The position numbers and the translations under genes are program-made. From Dendrocalamus latiflorus (lineage: Eukaryota > Streptophyta > Magnoliopsida > Poales > Poaceae): a DNA stretch of 64,000 nucleotides. The notes beneath the pieces are model-generated. The model was not told where the DNA came from. It did no database searches and saw only the letters and a program-made list of their open reading frames with translations. The stretch is from contig CM029644.1 in assembly GCA_017311315.1 (NCBI GenBank), positions 31,391,606 through 31,455,605 of the forward strand. Direction: 5' to 3'. Below are positions 13,801 through 25,188 of the stretch, one piece after another (position 1 is the first letter of the stretch; each line of letters opens with the position of its first letter).

Positions 13801-15275
13801 CCTTCTATTGGTGTTAGTACCTCTGTGCCAGGAACAATCCCGAATCAGATGTTTCCCCATGCTGTTGCAACGAACTCAACATCCAGGTTTATGCCATCAA
13901 GCAATCAAGATTTTGTTCAGAGGCCAGGTTTGAGTCCTGTGCAGCCCTCAAGTCCAACACAGGCACAGGCACAGCCTGCTGTTGTCCCTCCTGCACCTCC
14001 CCTGACTGTGCAGACAGCTGATACATCGAAGGTGTCTGGTACGTGGAATGCAGATGCAAGGCTTGGATCTTTTTTGTTGTTGATTAATTGATTTCGTGCT
14101 TCACTTGCCTAGTAAAGTGATACCGACAAAACCTGTCAGTAATGTCTTCATTTTTAACAAGATTCATACATTTACTTTTCTGGTTTCAAGAAATATTTTT
14201 TTGCCACTCCTTATGTGATTCACCTGATTTACATTTGAATTCCACCAAATATTTACTTATGGTGCCAGGAAGCAACTCATTTTTGTTCTCCTATTGTGTT
14301 ACTATCTGTCATACACTGGTGCTCACTTCTCTGGTCGTCTTTTGCAGCTGAGCTGAGACCTGTTATTGCAACACTGACCAGACTATTTGATGAGACATCC
14401 AAAGTTCTGGGAGGATCTAAAAAGCGTGAAATTGAAGACAACTCAAGGAAGATTGGGACATTATTTGCAAAACTCAATACTGGGGACATATCTCCAAACG
14501 TTTCATCGAAACTCATTCAGCTGTGTAGTGCACTTGATAGTGGTGATTTTGCCACTGCGATGCAACTTCAGGTAACTACACTAATTTGTCTTATAATTAG
14601 GGATGGCACATGCCCCTGCAGGGATTTTTTTTCCATTGGGGCTGGGGATTTGTGGGGGGGGGGGGGGGGGTCATGCTCTTACCTGTCCTCCACTGTGACC
14701 TGCTAATATTTTTTAGAAAATAAGCTATTTCTCTACTCTTTGTTGGGAACAATGTCATCTCCTGCATATGATCCAAAGTTGTGGTACCTTATAGCTAATC
14801 TCTTGATATGTTCTGTAATTCCCTCTTTGCTGCTGATTGGACAAATCACATGCTGATCCTTGCTTCTAATCAAAATTCGAGTTCTTTTCACAAGGCTGTC
14901 TTTGACTCACTAGTTTATATATAGGTTTGGGCTTCATCTATGGTTCATACATCGTACTGAATCTTTAGTTGATATGAACATCTAAATGCCTGTATAGCAG
15001 GATCTTGCACTTGATGTCAATAGAAGTCAAGTTTGTATGCATTGCACCATTCTCTTTTGTCCATGTTTTGGTGGAAGTTGCCCATTCTTGAGTTCTTGAA
15101 AAGTTGCTGGATGTCGATTTTTTTCTTCTTCTGATGTTTTTGCTTCTGATGCCAACTATCAACATCTGTTCAATGGTGGCAGATTTCTCTGACAACGAGT
15201 GACTGGGATGAGTGCAACCTTTGGCTTGCAGCATTGAAGCGTATGATCAAGACAAGGCAGAACTTCAGAATGTAA
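4859..15275 (+). CDS. Protein transport protein SEC31 (COPII outer coat), 22 exons
   Basis: SEC31 forms the COPII outer cage with SEC13 on ER-derived vesicles and stimulates SAR1 GTPase through SEC23. Exons by eye: 4859-5178, 5253-5310, 5393-5515, 6293-6389, 6493-6529, 6641-6746, 7028-7085, 7205-7302, 7499-7618, 8235-8280, 8862-8989, 9068-9195, 9273-9789, 9896-9988, 11193-11378, 11456-11666, 12620-12729, 12829-13005, 13473-13598, 13684-14038, 14348-14571, 15183-15275. All introns are GT-AG and phases agree. The total is 3411 nt (1136 aa plus stop). Residues 1-340 are WD40 blades (GLLAGGLSDGSVAVWNP; ILATASSNGMTVVWDLR; LLTCSKDNRTICWD). Residues 440-775 are the helical ancestral coat element region. 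Residues 776-1030 are Pro/Gln-rich, with a SNTYQPQQ repeat, and resemble the SEC23-binding linker. Residues 1031-1136 are the C-terminal helical domain. An in-frame ATG at 4730 would add 43 residues. I prefer 4859 (MACIKSAQRAAL) because SEC31 proteins start this way. Exon edges could shift by a few bases. Confidence 0.95.
7346..7445. mobile_element. Short hairpin MITE in SEC31 intron 8
   Basis: About 100 bp whose two halves are near-complementary. It starts ATAGTCCCTGTTCTTTTTGG and ends CCAAAAAGAACAGGCCCTAT, and the central halves also pair. There is no coding capacity. The CCTGTTC-type terminus resembles hAT-derived MITEs common in grass introns. The target duplication is unclear. Confidence 0.55.
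10602..11070 (+). mobile_element. 3' fragment of a plant LINE in SEC31 intron 14
   Basis: The plus-strand frame resembles the C-terminal end of plant L1-type reverse transcriptase ORFs: VDRIRNNDIRDRAEVAPIEE, then ILRRTENITGRG, then a WEEVSKRDLRDWNISKKLAL-like block, ending near TGA at 10894-10896. Stops interrupt it. The 3' tail reads AACTTGTTTAGGACAAAACG followed by TTG-rich sequence, a typical end of these elements. It is a 5'-truncated dead copy that enlarges this intron to about 1.2 kb. Sequence left of it (10256-10550) may be part of the same or another insertion. Confidence 0.65.
14654..14670. repeat. G17 homopolymer in SEC31 intron 21
   Basis: An uninterrupted run of 17 G between TTGT and TCATG in the intron after exon 21. 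Its length is likely variable or misread. It could form a G-quadruplex on the coding strand. Confidence 0.8.
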
Positions 15276-16366
15276 ACCTGTGTGGCCTTCTGCTGCAGCT
15301 AGCTCTGTATACACCTTTTCTGCTTATCAAAATTGTTAATGTTAGCAATTTCAAGGGTTCGCCTGCACAGGTGTTATCCTCTGCTGCTTGTGTTCTCGTC
15401 TGCCAATTCTCCCGAAGCTTGGTGGTGAAAGTGGTCTGTTATTTGGTCGCCATTACATTTTGATCATAGTTTTTCAATATTTCTTTGCAAGAGGATCAGT
15501 TCTTGGGTTTTTTTGTTGTTGGTTTTGAAAAATATTAATTGTAAGAGGGCACTTTTGTCTGCTATAGCTGGTCCATTTTCTTTATCCTTTTCAGTTAAGA
15601 CTTAAATCAGTTTGGACACTCGAATTACTCTAGATGATTAATACGATTATACGAGGGACATTGGCTTTATTTATTGCACTGGCATGAATAGAAATCAATA
15701 AATTACTGGAATTGAGATTTTTTTGCATCGGTCATACGCGGGCGTGATTTGAAGGCCATTCGCTGCTTTTAGGAGTGATGGAAGCTTCTCTTAATCGTGA
15801 TGTTACCTCATTTTTGGACGGAATGTGCTTGGTCCCCTCATCCGATCGCCCATATGAAGTTTTCAGTTCTGGGCTTCTGGCTAGCACCAGAATTGGCTGA
15901 AGATAATGATGTGACCTTCGCGACTAATTTTATGGGAATGATTATTCTTTGTGATAGGCAGCATCACAAAGAACTTTCAAAGTGTAAGATTGCATTAGAA
16001 CTTTCAAAGGAAAATCCCTCTCATCTCCTTTTTCTTTTCCTTTAAAACCATAGGAAGGTGCAACTTTCCGAAGGAAAGAAATGAGGCAAATCCCTCTATT
16101 CCAAACACCCCTAAAAGCAAAAAATCCTTTGAATCGACATTCTTTCACTTTCCCTTCAATATAAACAATGCCTAACTTGTTAAGATTTTGAGCAATTACC
16201 CAAATGCTTTACAACGCTCATTATCACGTCTGGAAGCGTACAGGTTTGTCCGGTTAGGTAGAATCAGTGGTTCTTTTTTTCTTTTCTTTTTGGGTGAGAG
16301 GTGGCTTAGCTCCCACCTAGTGATCTAGATGACAAATCAAAAATGGGAAAAAAAAATTCAGATTCT

Positions 16367-16368
<2 letters not shown>
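15276..16368. other. SEC31 3' UTR and downstream intergenic DNA
   Basis: The first few hundred bases after TAA (15273-15275) are probably 3' UTR. From about 15940 to 16170 there are CTTTCAAAGGAAAATCC and mirrored GGAAGGTGCAACTTTCC stretches that look like an old MITE. I could not fix the ends. No gene is recognised. Confidence 0.35.

Positions 16369-16420
<52 letters not shown>
16369..16420. repeat. (CT)n microsatellite
   Basis: About 26 uninterrupted CT dinucleotides, followed by GCATGTGCCG. Confidence 0.9.
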
Positions 16421-16424
<4 letters not shown>

Positions 16425-17847
16425 GTGCCGTGCCAGTTCGATACTGAGCCAACTTGCCCTACTTAATCTGGCATTCTACACTCCCTGCAGCATGGATAGT
16501 ATACGGATGCGCTTGTGTTAGATTAATTCCTGCAAATTCCCCTGCCCCATGAGGATGCCAAGAGCCCATGGCCCTACCATTTCCAATGTTTTCAAGCATG
16601 ACCGCTGCTTCTTCGCCTCATCAGTCATCATTCATGCTGGTGTACCTGATGAAGGGAACATTGGTTCCTAGCTGGTGTTTGTTATGGCTACAGAAATATA
16701 TGCGGATACCTGTAATGATGCAGACGGTGGTAGAGGGGCACACACTGATCAGAGAGGGAATTTTGTTCTGTATATATCTCCCGCTGAATCTACATTACGT
16801 CCTTTTTTTTCTTGAAAACACGCAGGAGAAGTGCGTCTTCGCATTCGCATGTACACTAGGTTCAATCGAATTACCAGTAGCTAAAGAAAATAACACTACT
16901 GTTAAGTTCGAGTGTAACTAATTGTATAGGGAAAAAATTGCATATTCCCTTTCTATATGTGCATTTTGATTGCTCAGTTGGACAGACAGAGAAATCCGGA
17001 GGCGAAAAGGGCTGCTAAGAATCTAGTACCGCCCGCAGACACCAGTAGCCCCCCACAGGAACAGAGAAAGCTGCCCGGTGGTTTCAACCTATCCAAAAGC
17101 TGGGGACCAAGCAGCGACTACTCTATACTATAATACTAATTACAACTTAAAACACCCCAAGAACCACCAAATTATTCTGATTCCCAGCATGCATCACTTG
17201 CAGTTGATGCAATCCAATCTCTTCCAAGTCATGTACAGGTCTCGCCGATGGCAACATTAGGTCGGCTCTATCTAATCAGGTTCCGTTAGGCCCATCCAAA
17301 TCCATGAACTAGCCTAGTAGTTTTAGTAGTCTAGACTCTAGAGTACTACACTACACTTACACCCAGTTGCCTAATTTGATACATGCATATCATCACAGTT
17401 CACAAGGTCACAGGGATCAGCAGCTCCGAGCTGTACAGCACTAGATTATTATCAGCTCTGCTCAAATACCGGTCCCGGCTGCCCCTACAACACCTGAAAG
17501 GCGGCAGTACTTGGGCACTCAGCATCTGCTACTTAGCTGCAGCTGAGCAGATGTGATGATCATGGCACTGGCACCATTACTAACTGAGCATGTTATGAGC
17601 AAATGATTTGGGCAAATATTTTGGTACTACCAACTCGGTTGCCTTTTGCAGTCCTGGATCCTAAAGCAATCTAGCGCAAGTACTATTCACTTGTTATCAA
17701 CATGGTGTCAGTGATGCGCGAGTCATGAACTCTGAAGGCCGGCAGGAACAGTGGCATGTCTACATGCAATTATCTTCCAATGTACAGCAGATGGATGCAG
17801 GCACCTGAACACCACATGCTGCAACCTGGAGGAATGGTTAATGTAGG
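16421..17847. other. Intergenic, nothing recognised
   Basis: No convincing coding frame. The ORFs here (for example 16568-16921) lack family motifs and have poor codon character. No RNA gene was seen. Confidence 0.35.
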
Positions 17848-17970
17848 GCCTGTTTGTTTTGCTATAACTTATAGCTTATGACTGTGATTTATTAGTTTAA
17901 TGAATAATAAATAGTAATTGTTGAGAGAAGCTAAAAGCTAAAAGCTGCTGAAAAAAAAAGGAACAAGGCT
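17848..17970. mobile_element. Possible hAT-type MITE
   Basis: The left end GGGCCTGTTTGTTTTGC and the right end AAAAAGGAACAAGGCT are roughly inverted, with AGCTAAAAGCTAAAAGCTGC inside. This resembles the many small hAT-like MITEs of grasses. The target duplication is not clear and the ends are approximate. Confidence 0.35.
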
Positions 17971-18516
17971 GTAATACTGTTACTTAGTCTAAATCGTCCA
18001 TCCCATCCTTCATAATATACCTAAGAAATTAAACTCCATTCCATACATGAAGTGGCCATTGGTCAGTGGATAAGAAGACGTGTCCAAAGCCAAAGGATAT
18101 CCAGAAAGGCAAAGCCAAAAGGAATTATCGCACAAGAAAAAAGAAAGGAGAGAGAGGTAGAGCTCCAACCATACACGCCCAACTATTGTGATTTGATTGG
18201 CAATCAAGAAAAAAAAAGAATCATCGATAGCTTTGTGTGCGTACGAGTATCTACATACTAAACGAGAAACGAATACTCAATTGTCATCACCATGCTACGG
18301 CTTTTGGCGGCACACGGAAGCGCCAGTGCTAGTCTGCGCATGCTTCCAACCGGTTGGCCAAGGTGCAGGGCAACCGAGCGTGTCACGAGTGCCAAGTACT
18401 CACACGAGTCAAGACATGCACGACGAGCAGCCTATCACTATAGCACACAATAGTTTAATTGACGGGCACCGCACGTAGGAACATTTCTAAACAAAATCGG
18501 GCCTCACTAGTCACGG

Positions 18517-19381
18517 GCAACTATTCGCAATGTCTCGCTAACAAGCAACCCCAGACATACCATGAGTTTAGCAACTATTCGCAATGTCTCGCTAACAAGC
18601 AGCCCCAGACATAGGATGAGTTTAGCAACTATTCGCAATGTCCCGCTAACAACTAGCTGTGACACCCCTGTCCATATTGGCCTATGTGTGTGTGCACATA
18701 AATTTCTGGATTAGTCCTCACCTTGCTAGCTTACCTTGACAAGCACTTACATATAAGCCTAAGAGTTCCAAAGGTAGCACCCCCGGTTAACCGTTTTGCA
18801 TGAAGCGAGGACGAAAGCGCAAGTGGGTTGCTACGTGTGTGTGTGGCCTATCCAGAATGTGGTTAGGTCTGAGCCGGTTTGGACCCTAGGACGTTACAAA
18901 TGGTATCAGAGCCGACTCTCGCGGTTACATGGGCGCGTGCGGGTCAGGGGCGCAGGCATATGGCGCAGGCGCGTGTGGCCCCAGAGTGGACGCACGGCAT
19001 GGCATATGTGTTGGCACTGAACGCACGGACATGTTCCAAGAGGGGAGATCCTTATCATTTGCTCCGGTGTGGGTATGTTGGTCCGACGAGGACGTCGGGT
19101 CCTTTGAGGGGGGTGTATGTGACACCCCGGCCCATATTAGCCCATGTGTGTGTGCACATGAATTTCTGGGTTAGTCCCACCTTGCTAGCTTACCTTGACA
19201 AGCACTTACATATAAGCCTAGGAGTTCCAAAGGTAGCACCACCGGTTAACCGTTTTGCGTGAAGCGAGGATAAAAGCGCAAGTGGGTTGCTACGTGTGTG
19301 TGGCCTATCCAGAATGTGGTTAGGTCTGAGCCGGTTTGGACCTTAGGGCGTTACACTAGCCCTAGACATAGGGTGAATTTA
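18517..19381. repeat. 54-bp tandem repeat, third copy split by a TRIM
   Basis: Two full units (18517-18570 and 18571-18624) start GCAACTATTCGCAATGTC and end ATGAGTTTA. A third unit starts at 18625, is cut at 18657 by the TRIM, and resumes at 19361-19381. Removing the TRIM and one 5-bp target copy restores exactly 54 bp (33 plus 21). Units differ by a few substitutions. Confidence 0.85.
18658..19355 (+). mobile_element. TRIM (miniature non-coding LTR retrotransposon)
   Basis: This 698-bp element has two LTRs (18658-18898, 241 bp; 19118-19355, 238 bp) starting TGTGACACCC and ending GTTACA. A PBS matching initiator Met tRNA (TGGTATCAGAGC, 18901-18912) lies 2 nt after the left LTR. A purine tract (GAGGGGGGTGTA) lies before the right LTR. 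The target duplication is CTAGC (18653-18657 and 19356-19360). The internal domain is 219 bp and GC-rich, with no gag or pol. I count about 14 substitutions and two small indels between LTRs, roughly 2 My old at 1.3e-8 per site per year. It must move with proteins of another element. Confidence 0.9.
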
Positions 19382-20910
19382 TCAGCTATGGTTTATAGCT
19401 TATGGTTACGGTTTATTTTTTTTGCTCTGTACGAGCGCTTGTGTGAATAAACCGAATGCCTATAAACCGTTTTAAAAATACTATCCTAATAAGCTATTTC
19501 GAAATGGCGACAAAGAAATTATTCTATTTATTTGTTTGTTTTGAGAAAAATCATAATCCATAAGTCGAAAAGAAAGTAGTTGTATGTGACATGACTCACC
19601 CGGCCACCTTGGTAGTCCACGAAAATAAGGGGAATGCATAAAAGTCTTTAAACTGTACAATTTCTTTGGAAAGTCTTACAACCCACTTAGTTGGCTAAAA
19701 AAATGGTTTATGACTGAAATTACATTGTAATTGGCTAAAATTGCACTGTAACCGATAGTGACTTATTTGACGTAATTAAATTAAAAAAAATAAAAACAGA
19801 AAAATAGATTAGTCCATTATGAACAATGCAAACAAATACAAAAAATAGACAAAAAAAAGCTTAAAAACAAAAAAATTAGAATAAAAATTGAAATCAAAAT
19901 GAGCAGGACCTTATTAAGTAGAAGTAATGCACGGCCGGCCTCGTCACTACAGGTCTACAGCGGCGATGACAAGAAAACAAATGGCTAACGGCGTCCATGT
20001 ATGGATCCATCGTGATGAGACGATCGTTAGTTTTGTTGCCGTGTGCCGATCGACTCGTGACAAACTAGATCGATCCGGCGCGCGCGTGACATCGCATCCT
20101 TTATCAGGTACCACTACTGATACACTTACCCTCGAGCGAGGTCTGGCTGGCTAGTTGATGCCATGTCATTCTCGCACCCATTGAGACTCGTGTCACGCCC
20201 AGGTTGGTTGATTTAATGGGCTCACAGGCGCTCCTAACCACGATTAGTTGGATGCTTTTGGACTTGTTCAAATCATATTTGCCCTGTTATTTTTGTCTTC
20301 TGATTTCTTTCAAAGTCAAAAGGTTAAATCTTGCAATAGAGCGGTTTCTTGTAACGGATTCTCTAAATGACTTCTTGAGTTTAAAATCATGTGTGCTATC
20401 TACGTCAGTGTCTCCGTCATCAACTATCGTAACAAAAAGCATGAACTTAAAATTATGTATGTTATCCACGTCGGTGTCTCTGTCATTCACTATCATAACA
20501 AAAAGTACAGACAAAATCTATCAGTTATAAACAAAATCTAGCACCCGTAAACCAAAGTTCCGAAATGCTTAAACGTGTGTGCTATAGAAGAATAGACCTG
20601 AGCAGGATAGGTTTGCCGTTGCTTAACCTTTTGCCTAGCCAAGCTTGGTTTAGGTTACCAAAGGGGTCAGGGTGTCAAGGCTGACGTAGTAAACCTTGTC
20701 TAGCCTGACTTAGCCTTTACGCGTTAAATTACACGAGCCTAGTCGGGCCAAATCAATGAACGCATGCATCCATGATTTTTGCGAGCTCGACCGTAGCATA
20801 TACGACATAGCTTGCAAAAGGACTTTCTTTTCAGAATTCACTGTAACTATCACTGGAGTGTGAAGCACAGAAGTATGGGTTTTCGTACATGTGTAATACT
20901 TGAGTTACTA
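19382..20910. other. AT-rich intergenic DNA
   Basis: Contains A-rich tracts (19780-19910) and a partial duplication at about 20390-20500 (two versions of a block with GTGTCTC-GTCATC-ACTATC). No gene, RNA or complete element is recognised. Confidence 0.35.
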
Positions 20911-22029
20911 CTTACTATAGAAAAACTCATCACAAACGATTTAGAAATATCATTACATATGGTTTTCTGAACCGTCTATGTTTATGGGTCAGTAATACCC
21001 TAAGGTCATTGCATACGATTTTTGAACCATCTTTGATAACCTTAGCACAAGCAGTTCTTACTATGAATCGTCTGTGATAGTCTATTGTCACAAATAGTTC
21101 TAGTTAAGAACCGTATGTGATTGTGTTCTCACGATATCATAAATAGGATTTATTCAATTCATCAATATTATCTAATTACGCTATAAAACAGCGCAATCAG
21201 ATAATACAGATGAACCAAAGCAGACCTATTTATGATTGGCGCCATGTCTTTAGTGGCTCATTGTTTAGGTTGTAGGTGCTATTGTTTTGTTGATTTGGTA
21301 TGCCGTGGTCGTAGGCGTGCGATTGTAATCCGTGGTCATGTGCGCCTAGTCAGTTAGCAGTCATTTGCATCACATCAGCAAATTCTACAATAAAATATGA
21401 ATTCAACAGGGCCCGAAACCCTAACCATCCATCAATCATCCTAATCATTAAGGAAGAGAGAGCAGGGGTGGGGGATATATCATCGGCGATGAAGGAGAGG
21501 CCAGCGGCGGCAACGTCACCGTTGTGTCACGACGGTAACACTATAAAAGACATTCTTATGATAAGAGTGCCTTATGTAGTGAACCATGGCGTTACAACCG
21601 GAGGCGGAAAAGCTCGAGGAGGTAGTCGGACAAGCCTTCTATTTTTAAAAAAAAAATCGGCGAGGAGAAGTGGAGAAGAAGTGAGAAGAGTAGATGAGGA
21701 GAAGATGAGTTGAGAAGTGACAAGAGAGAAGAGTAGATGAGGAGAAGAACAACCGAGCCTTTTATTTTAAAGAGTAAATCCAGCGAGATGAGCGAAAAAT
21801 TCAAATTCGGCGAGAGCAAGTAAGTTAAAATATTATCACAGAAGTAGGTTATCAGACGGTTTTTGTTCTGAACTGTTTGTGATAAATAAGTCATCACAGA
21901 CGGTTCTTTACATCATGGTAAGCTTAAACGGTCCATCTTATAAAATTGTCTATAGTAACTTTATCACTGATGGTTTGTGTTGAACCGTTTGTGATAAAAT
22001 ATCCAAGATAATTTTTTTTTGTAGCAGTG
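20911..22029. mobile_element. Non-autonomous CACTA-like element
   Basis: The right end reads TTTTTTGTAGCAGTG, the reverse complement of a CACTGCTACAAAAAA terminus typical of grass CACTA transposons. The left end (CTTACTATAGAAAAACTC) is a poorer match. Both subterminal regions carry several copies of an AACCGTCTGTGAT-like motif in opposite orientations: left AACCGTCTATG, AATCGTCTGTGATAG and AACCGTATGTGAT; right ATCAGACGGTTTTT, ATCACAGACGGTTC and AACCGTTTGTGATAA. Such subterminal repeats bind CACTA transposase. No transposase gene is present. A matching 3-bp target duplication was not found, so the left end is uncertain. Confidence 0.5.
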
Positions 22030-22530
22030 AGTCATACAGGAATTATCCAGCGGTGAATCGTGTGTGCCAGGGTTATCTCACCGGTTGTTTTTCACAAAAT
22101 TTCAGAAAAAATTTCCCGTTCCTCGAGCTACAAGCACGAGCGATCGCGCGAAGCAAGTGAAGCGTCGTAAGTCTCCCCCTTATCAAGTGGCACGCAAGCA
22201 ACCGATCTTAATAATCAATCCCATTTTCTTCTTGCTTGCTTTGAGAAGTAACCAGAAACCAACAACGGCGATGACGATGGAAGCTAGAAAGAAAACGAAG
22301 AAAAGAGATAGAAAAGGGAATAAACATACAATTTCTGCGCGAAATGGTCATTAGTAGACATTGACATGTGGGTCCAGGAAAATTATTCTCAGTCGATGCT
22401 TGCAACGACTCCGTCACAAATCATTCACCCGGCACGACGTCGTCTTGTCAAAAAAGCAGATATATTGCTTTCCGAAATGTGATCGCAGTTGCCGAAACGT
22501 GTACCACAGGTCACAGGCTGTACTATTTTA
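22030..22530. other. Intergenic, nothing recognised
   Basis: Short ORFs here (for example 22064-22354) overlap on both strands and show no domain. Confidence 0.3.
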
Positions 22531-22731
22531 CCATACTAATTACATATCTATGCGTTACAACGGAACTTATTGAATGTATAGAGAATCGTGGTATAAAAGA
22601 GAGTTACTTCGATTGGTTAGAAAGTAGAAAATAGTGAGAAGTTGAGAGAATAGAGCGATTAAAGGAGAATAGACATAGAACCATCAACTCGTTCTTTTAT
22701 ATTTATAATAGTAATGATGATTTCCCTAGCA
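22531..22731. repeat. Dispersed repeat, copy 1 (Helitron-end-like)
   Basis: About 190 bp related to 48241-48432. Shared phrases include TTGAATGTATAGAGAATCGT, AGAGCGATT and TTTATAATAGTAATGAT. The left end is a degenerate version of a grass Helitron-type 5' terminus. It is non-coding. Confidence 0.55.
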
Positions 22732-23087
22732 TTATTTTTCTGAATTTTTTGAGACCGTCCATGTAAAAAGCGACGGCGTTTTGCGGCGGTGTAAACAGGG
22801 CAGTGACACACTAACAGCCGGGCATGGGCCGGGAGACGTCGCCGTCAGATCACTACGAGCATCTTTGTATGATTGTATCCGTCATACACTTCAAGCTTAA
22901 GATTGGGTATTCTGGTGCGTTGCAATGTCCAGCTAAGCTCGGCCTCTTTCTGCATTAAGGAGCGTTAACCAACCAATCCTATGACCCTAACTAAGCCCGG
23001 TCTTTGATAACCTCATTGATTAGCAACTGATTGAGCACGTTAGGTGACATAAAGGAGAAAAAAGGTTGTGTCTTTTTGTCTATGTTA

Positions 23088-23398
23088 GTGCATTTCCAAT
23101 GAGTGCAATATCTATGCCAACTAAGATTTATAACAAGGTGGAGGAAGAATCAAAGTAGAGAGAGGAAAAGGTAGTGCTTCATGAAAGATATTGTTTGGAC
23201 ACAAAATCTAACAGTAAAACATTGAATCTGGTGAGGTGAGCTGAGAGAGAGGGTGAGGGAGAGGTCGAGGGAGGAGAGTTAGGCGAATTTATTGTTTGGG
23301 TTTAAGGATAGACGCTATTGATTAAAAGAGTTATATCTACAGCTATTTTTTGGTGACGTGGAGAGACATGAAGTGCAATGTCTTGATTGGGAGTATTC
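23088..23398. mobile_element. Possible Tourist-like MITE
   Basis: TTA lies on both sides (23085-23087 and 23399-23401). The left end GTGCATTTCCAATGAGTGCA and the right end TGCAATGTCTTGATTGGGAG are imperfectly inverted. It has no coding capacity. The purine-rich GAGAGAGGGTGAGGGAGAGG tract is internal. Confidence 0.4.
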
Positions 23399-25188
23399 TT
23401 AGTAAGTACCAACCCTGTATTTCAACTACTAGTGTTCAACTAATGAGGTGGTTACCTTACTAGTCCTTGCTCCTGACATCACATGAGGCCCATTAAAAAA
23501 AAGATTGTTTTCCTCGCCTCTTTGCATACATTTCTACTACTTTCTTTTCATATTAGACAATACATACCACACTACTCGACGGCAGTTTATACGAGGCTTC
23601 ATTTCGAATCCAGGGTATTTTGAAGTTTATTGTAACAATTGCACCGTTTATCTATAAAAAATCACGCGAAATTCTTGCATTTAAAATATACCCTAAAACG
23701 ATAGACATAGCCGTATAATGTAACCACTCTTTTTGACACTACTGAAGCACCATTTTTTTACCGCTAAGTACTGATTAACATTGACCGTCCTCCCGTGAGA
23801 GATCACAAGATTCGGCCGAAGCTTAATTAGTTGGATCTAAAAAAAAGTGGCACGGAGTGCTACTTCATTTGTTACTTTCATAGGGTACATTATTATTAGG
23901 CTGCATCAGAAAGTTAGGTCACGAGAAGTGTATCTCATTGCTTTCTTTCTCCAAAAGTCCGCATTACAGGACACTTGACAAGTCAAATGCTCACCCAGTA
24001 GACAAAAGATTAGTCGTATTTCATGGGCTTCTCCATTTCGAAGCCATCCGCATGTTCTTTTTTTTATTTCGAATAATTTTTGAGCTATTTATAAGAGAGG
24101 GTATAGAGTAACAGAAATTCATATATGATTTTGAAACAGTGTGTACTACAATTAATTTGCAGACCTCATCTTGAAAAGATATTTTGTTTAAAAACTAATT
24201 ACTATAAAAAACCAGAAAACATCTTTTAAAAGTTAAAAGAAGAGACCCAACATGTCATGGAGCTCCATCACTTGCTTCATATTTCAAAATTTCGAATAAT
24301 TTTTATCAGAGGAGGTATTAGGTAGCGTTAGCCGCCTAGGTGTAACATTGCATTTACTACAATACGGAGTACTTGATTGGGATTAGTACTCGAAGAGTCA
24401 GTTACCAGCAAATCTTAAGTTCAACATCTGCATGTTGCTTCCTTTCTTAAGTTTATCTGGAAGAAGTGAATTAAGATTGCTTAACGGCACTATTAGGTCC
24501 CGTTCGTTTCGACTTCAGCTTTTAATTTCCGTCTTATTTTTCACTATTCGTAAATTTCGTTTTTTTCTAAACTTTTAGCTTTTTGTTGAGTTTTTTTGCC
24601 GGTTCTTTTTTCCCGTATTTGTTTGTATTATACGTAATGGGTTAACATATTTTTTTAATTTTTTTTAAAATTTTTTAAACTTAATTATACTAAATAAGCC
24701 TCTGTCAGTTACAATATTTTTTCAGTCAATTACAGTACTTTTCGACCATAAACCACAAAAAAAGGCCGAATGAGCACAACATCCGTTCTTCAAGCATCTT
24801 GTTGTGCAAGTACAGTGTGCTTATTAATTATAGCGATGATATCTAGGATCCACCCTCTTAATTACTACCTTACAACCTGCATTATGACCTGGAATCATGC
24901 ACCCAATGCATCCTCCTCTATATTTTTCTTGTTTTTGAATGGACCCAAGGTTTTCTCTCGTCATGGTGTTGCCTTAGAGAACATGCAATTGGTGGGTTGC
25001 TTGGTCAAATCGAACTGAGATGGCCTGAACCCCCCCTCAAAAAATAATTCCCCATGGACCCAAACCCCAATGTTCAAATCACCCTCCAGCCTAGCATTGC
25101 CAACTCAAACAAACACCCCCAATCTCCCAAGCAAAGGCTAAATCCACACAATACAACTATACAAGTGCAATGCAACACAAAATGTAAC
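23399..25188. other. AT-rich intergenic DNA
   Basis: A block at about 24494-24770 (starting GGTCCCGTTCGTTTCGAC, ending AAAAAAAGGCCGAATGAGC) looks like another small hAT-type MITE, but its ends match weakly. Otherwise no gene or RNA is recognised. Confidence 0.3.
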
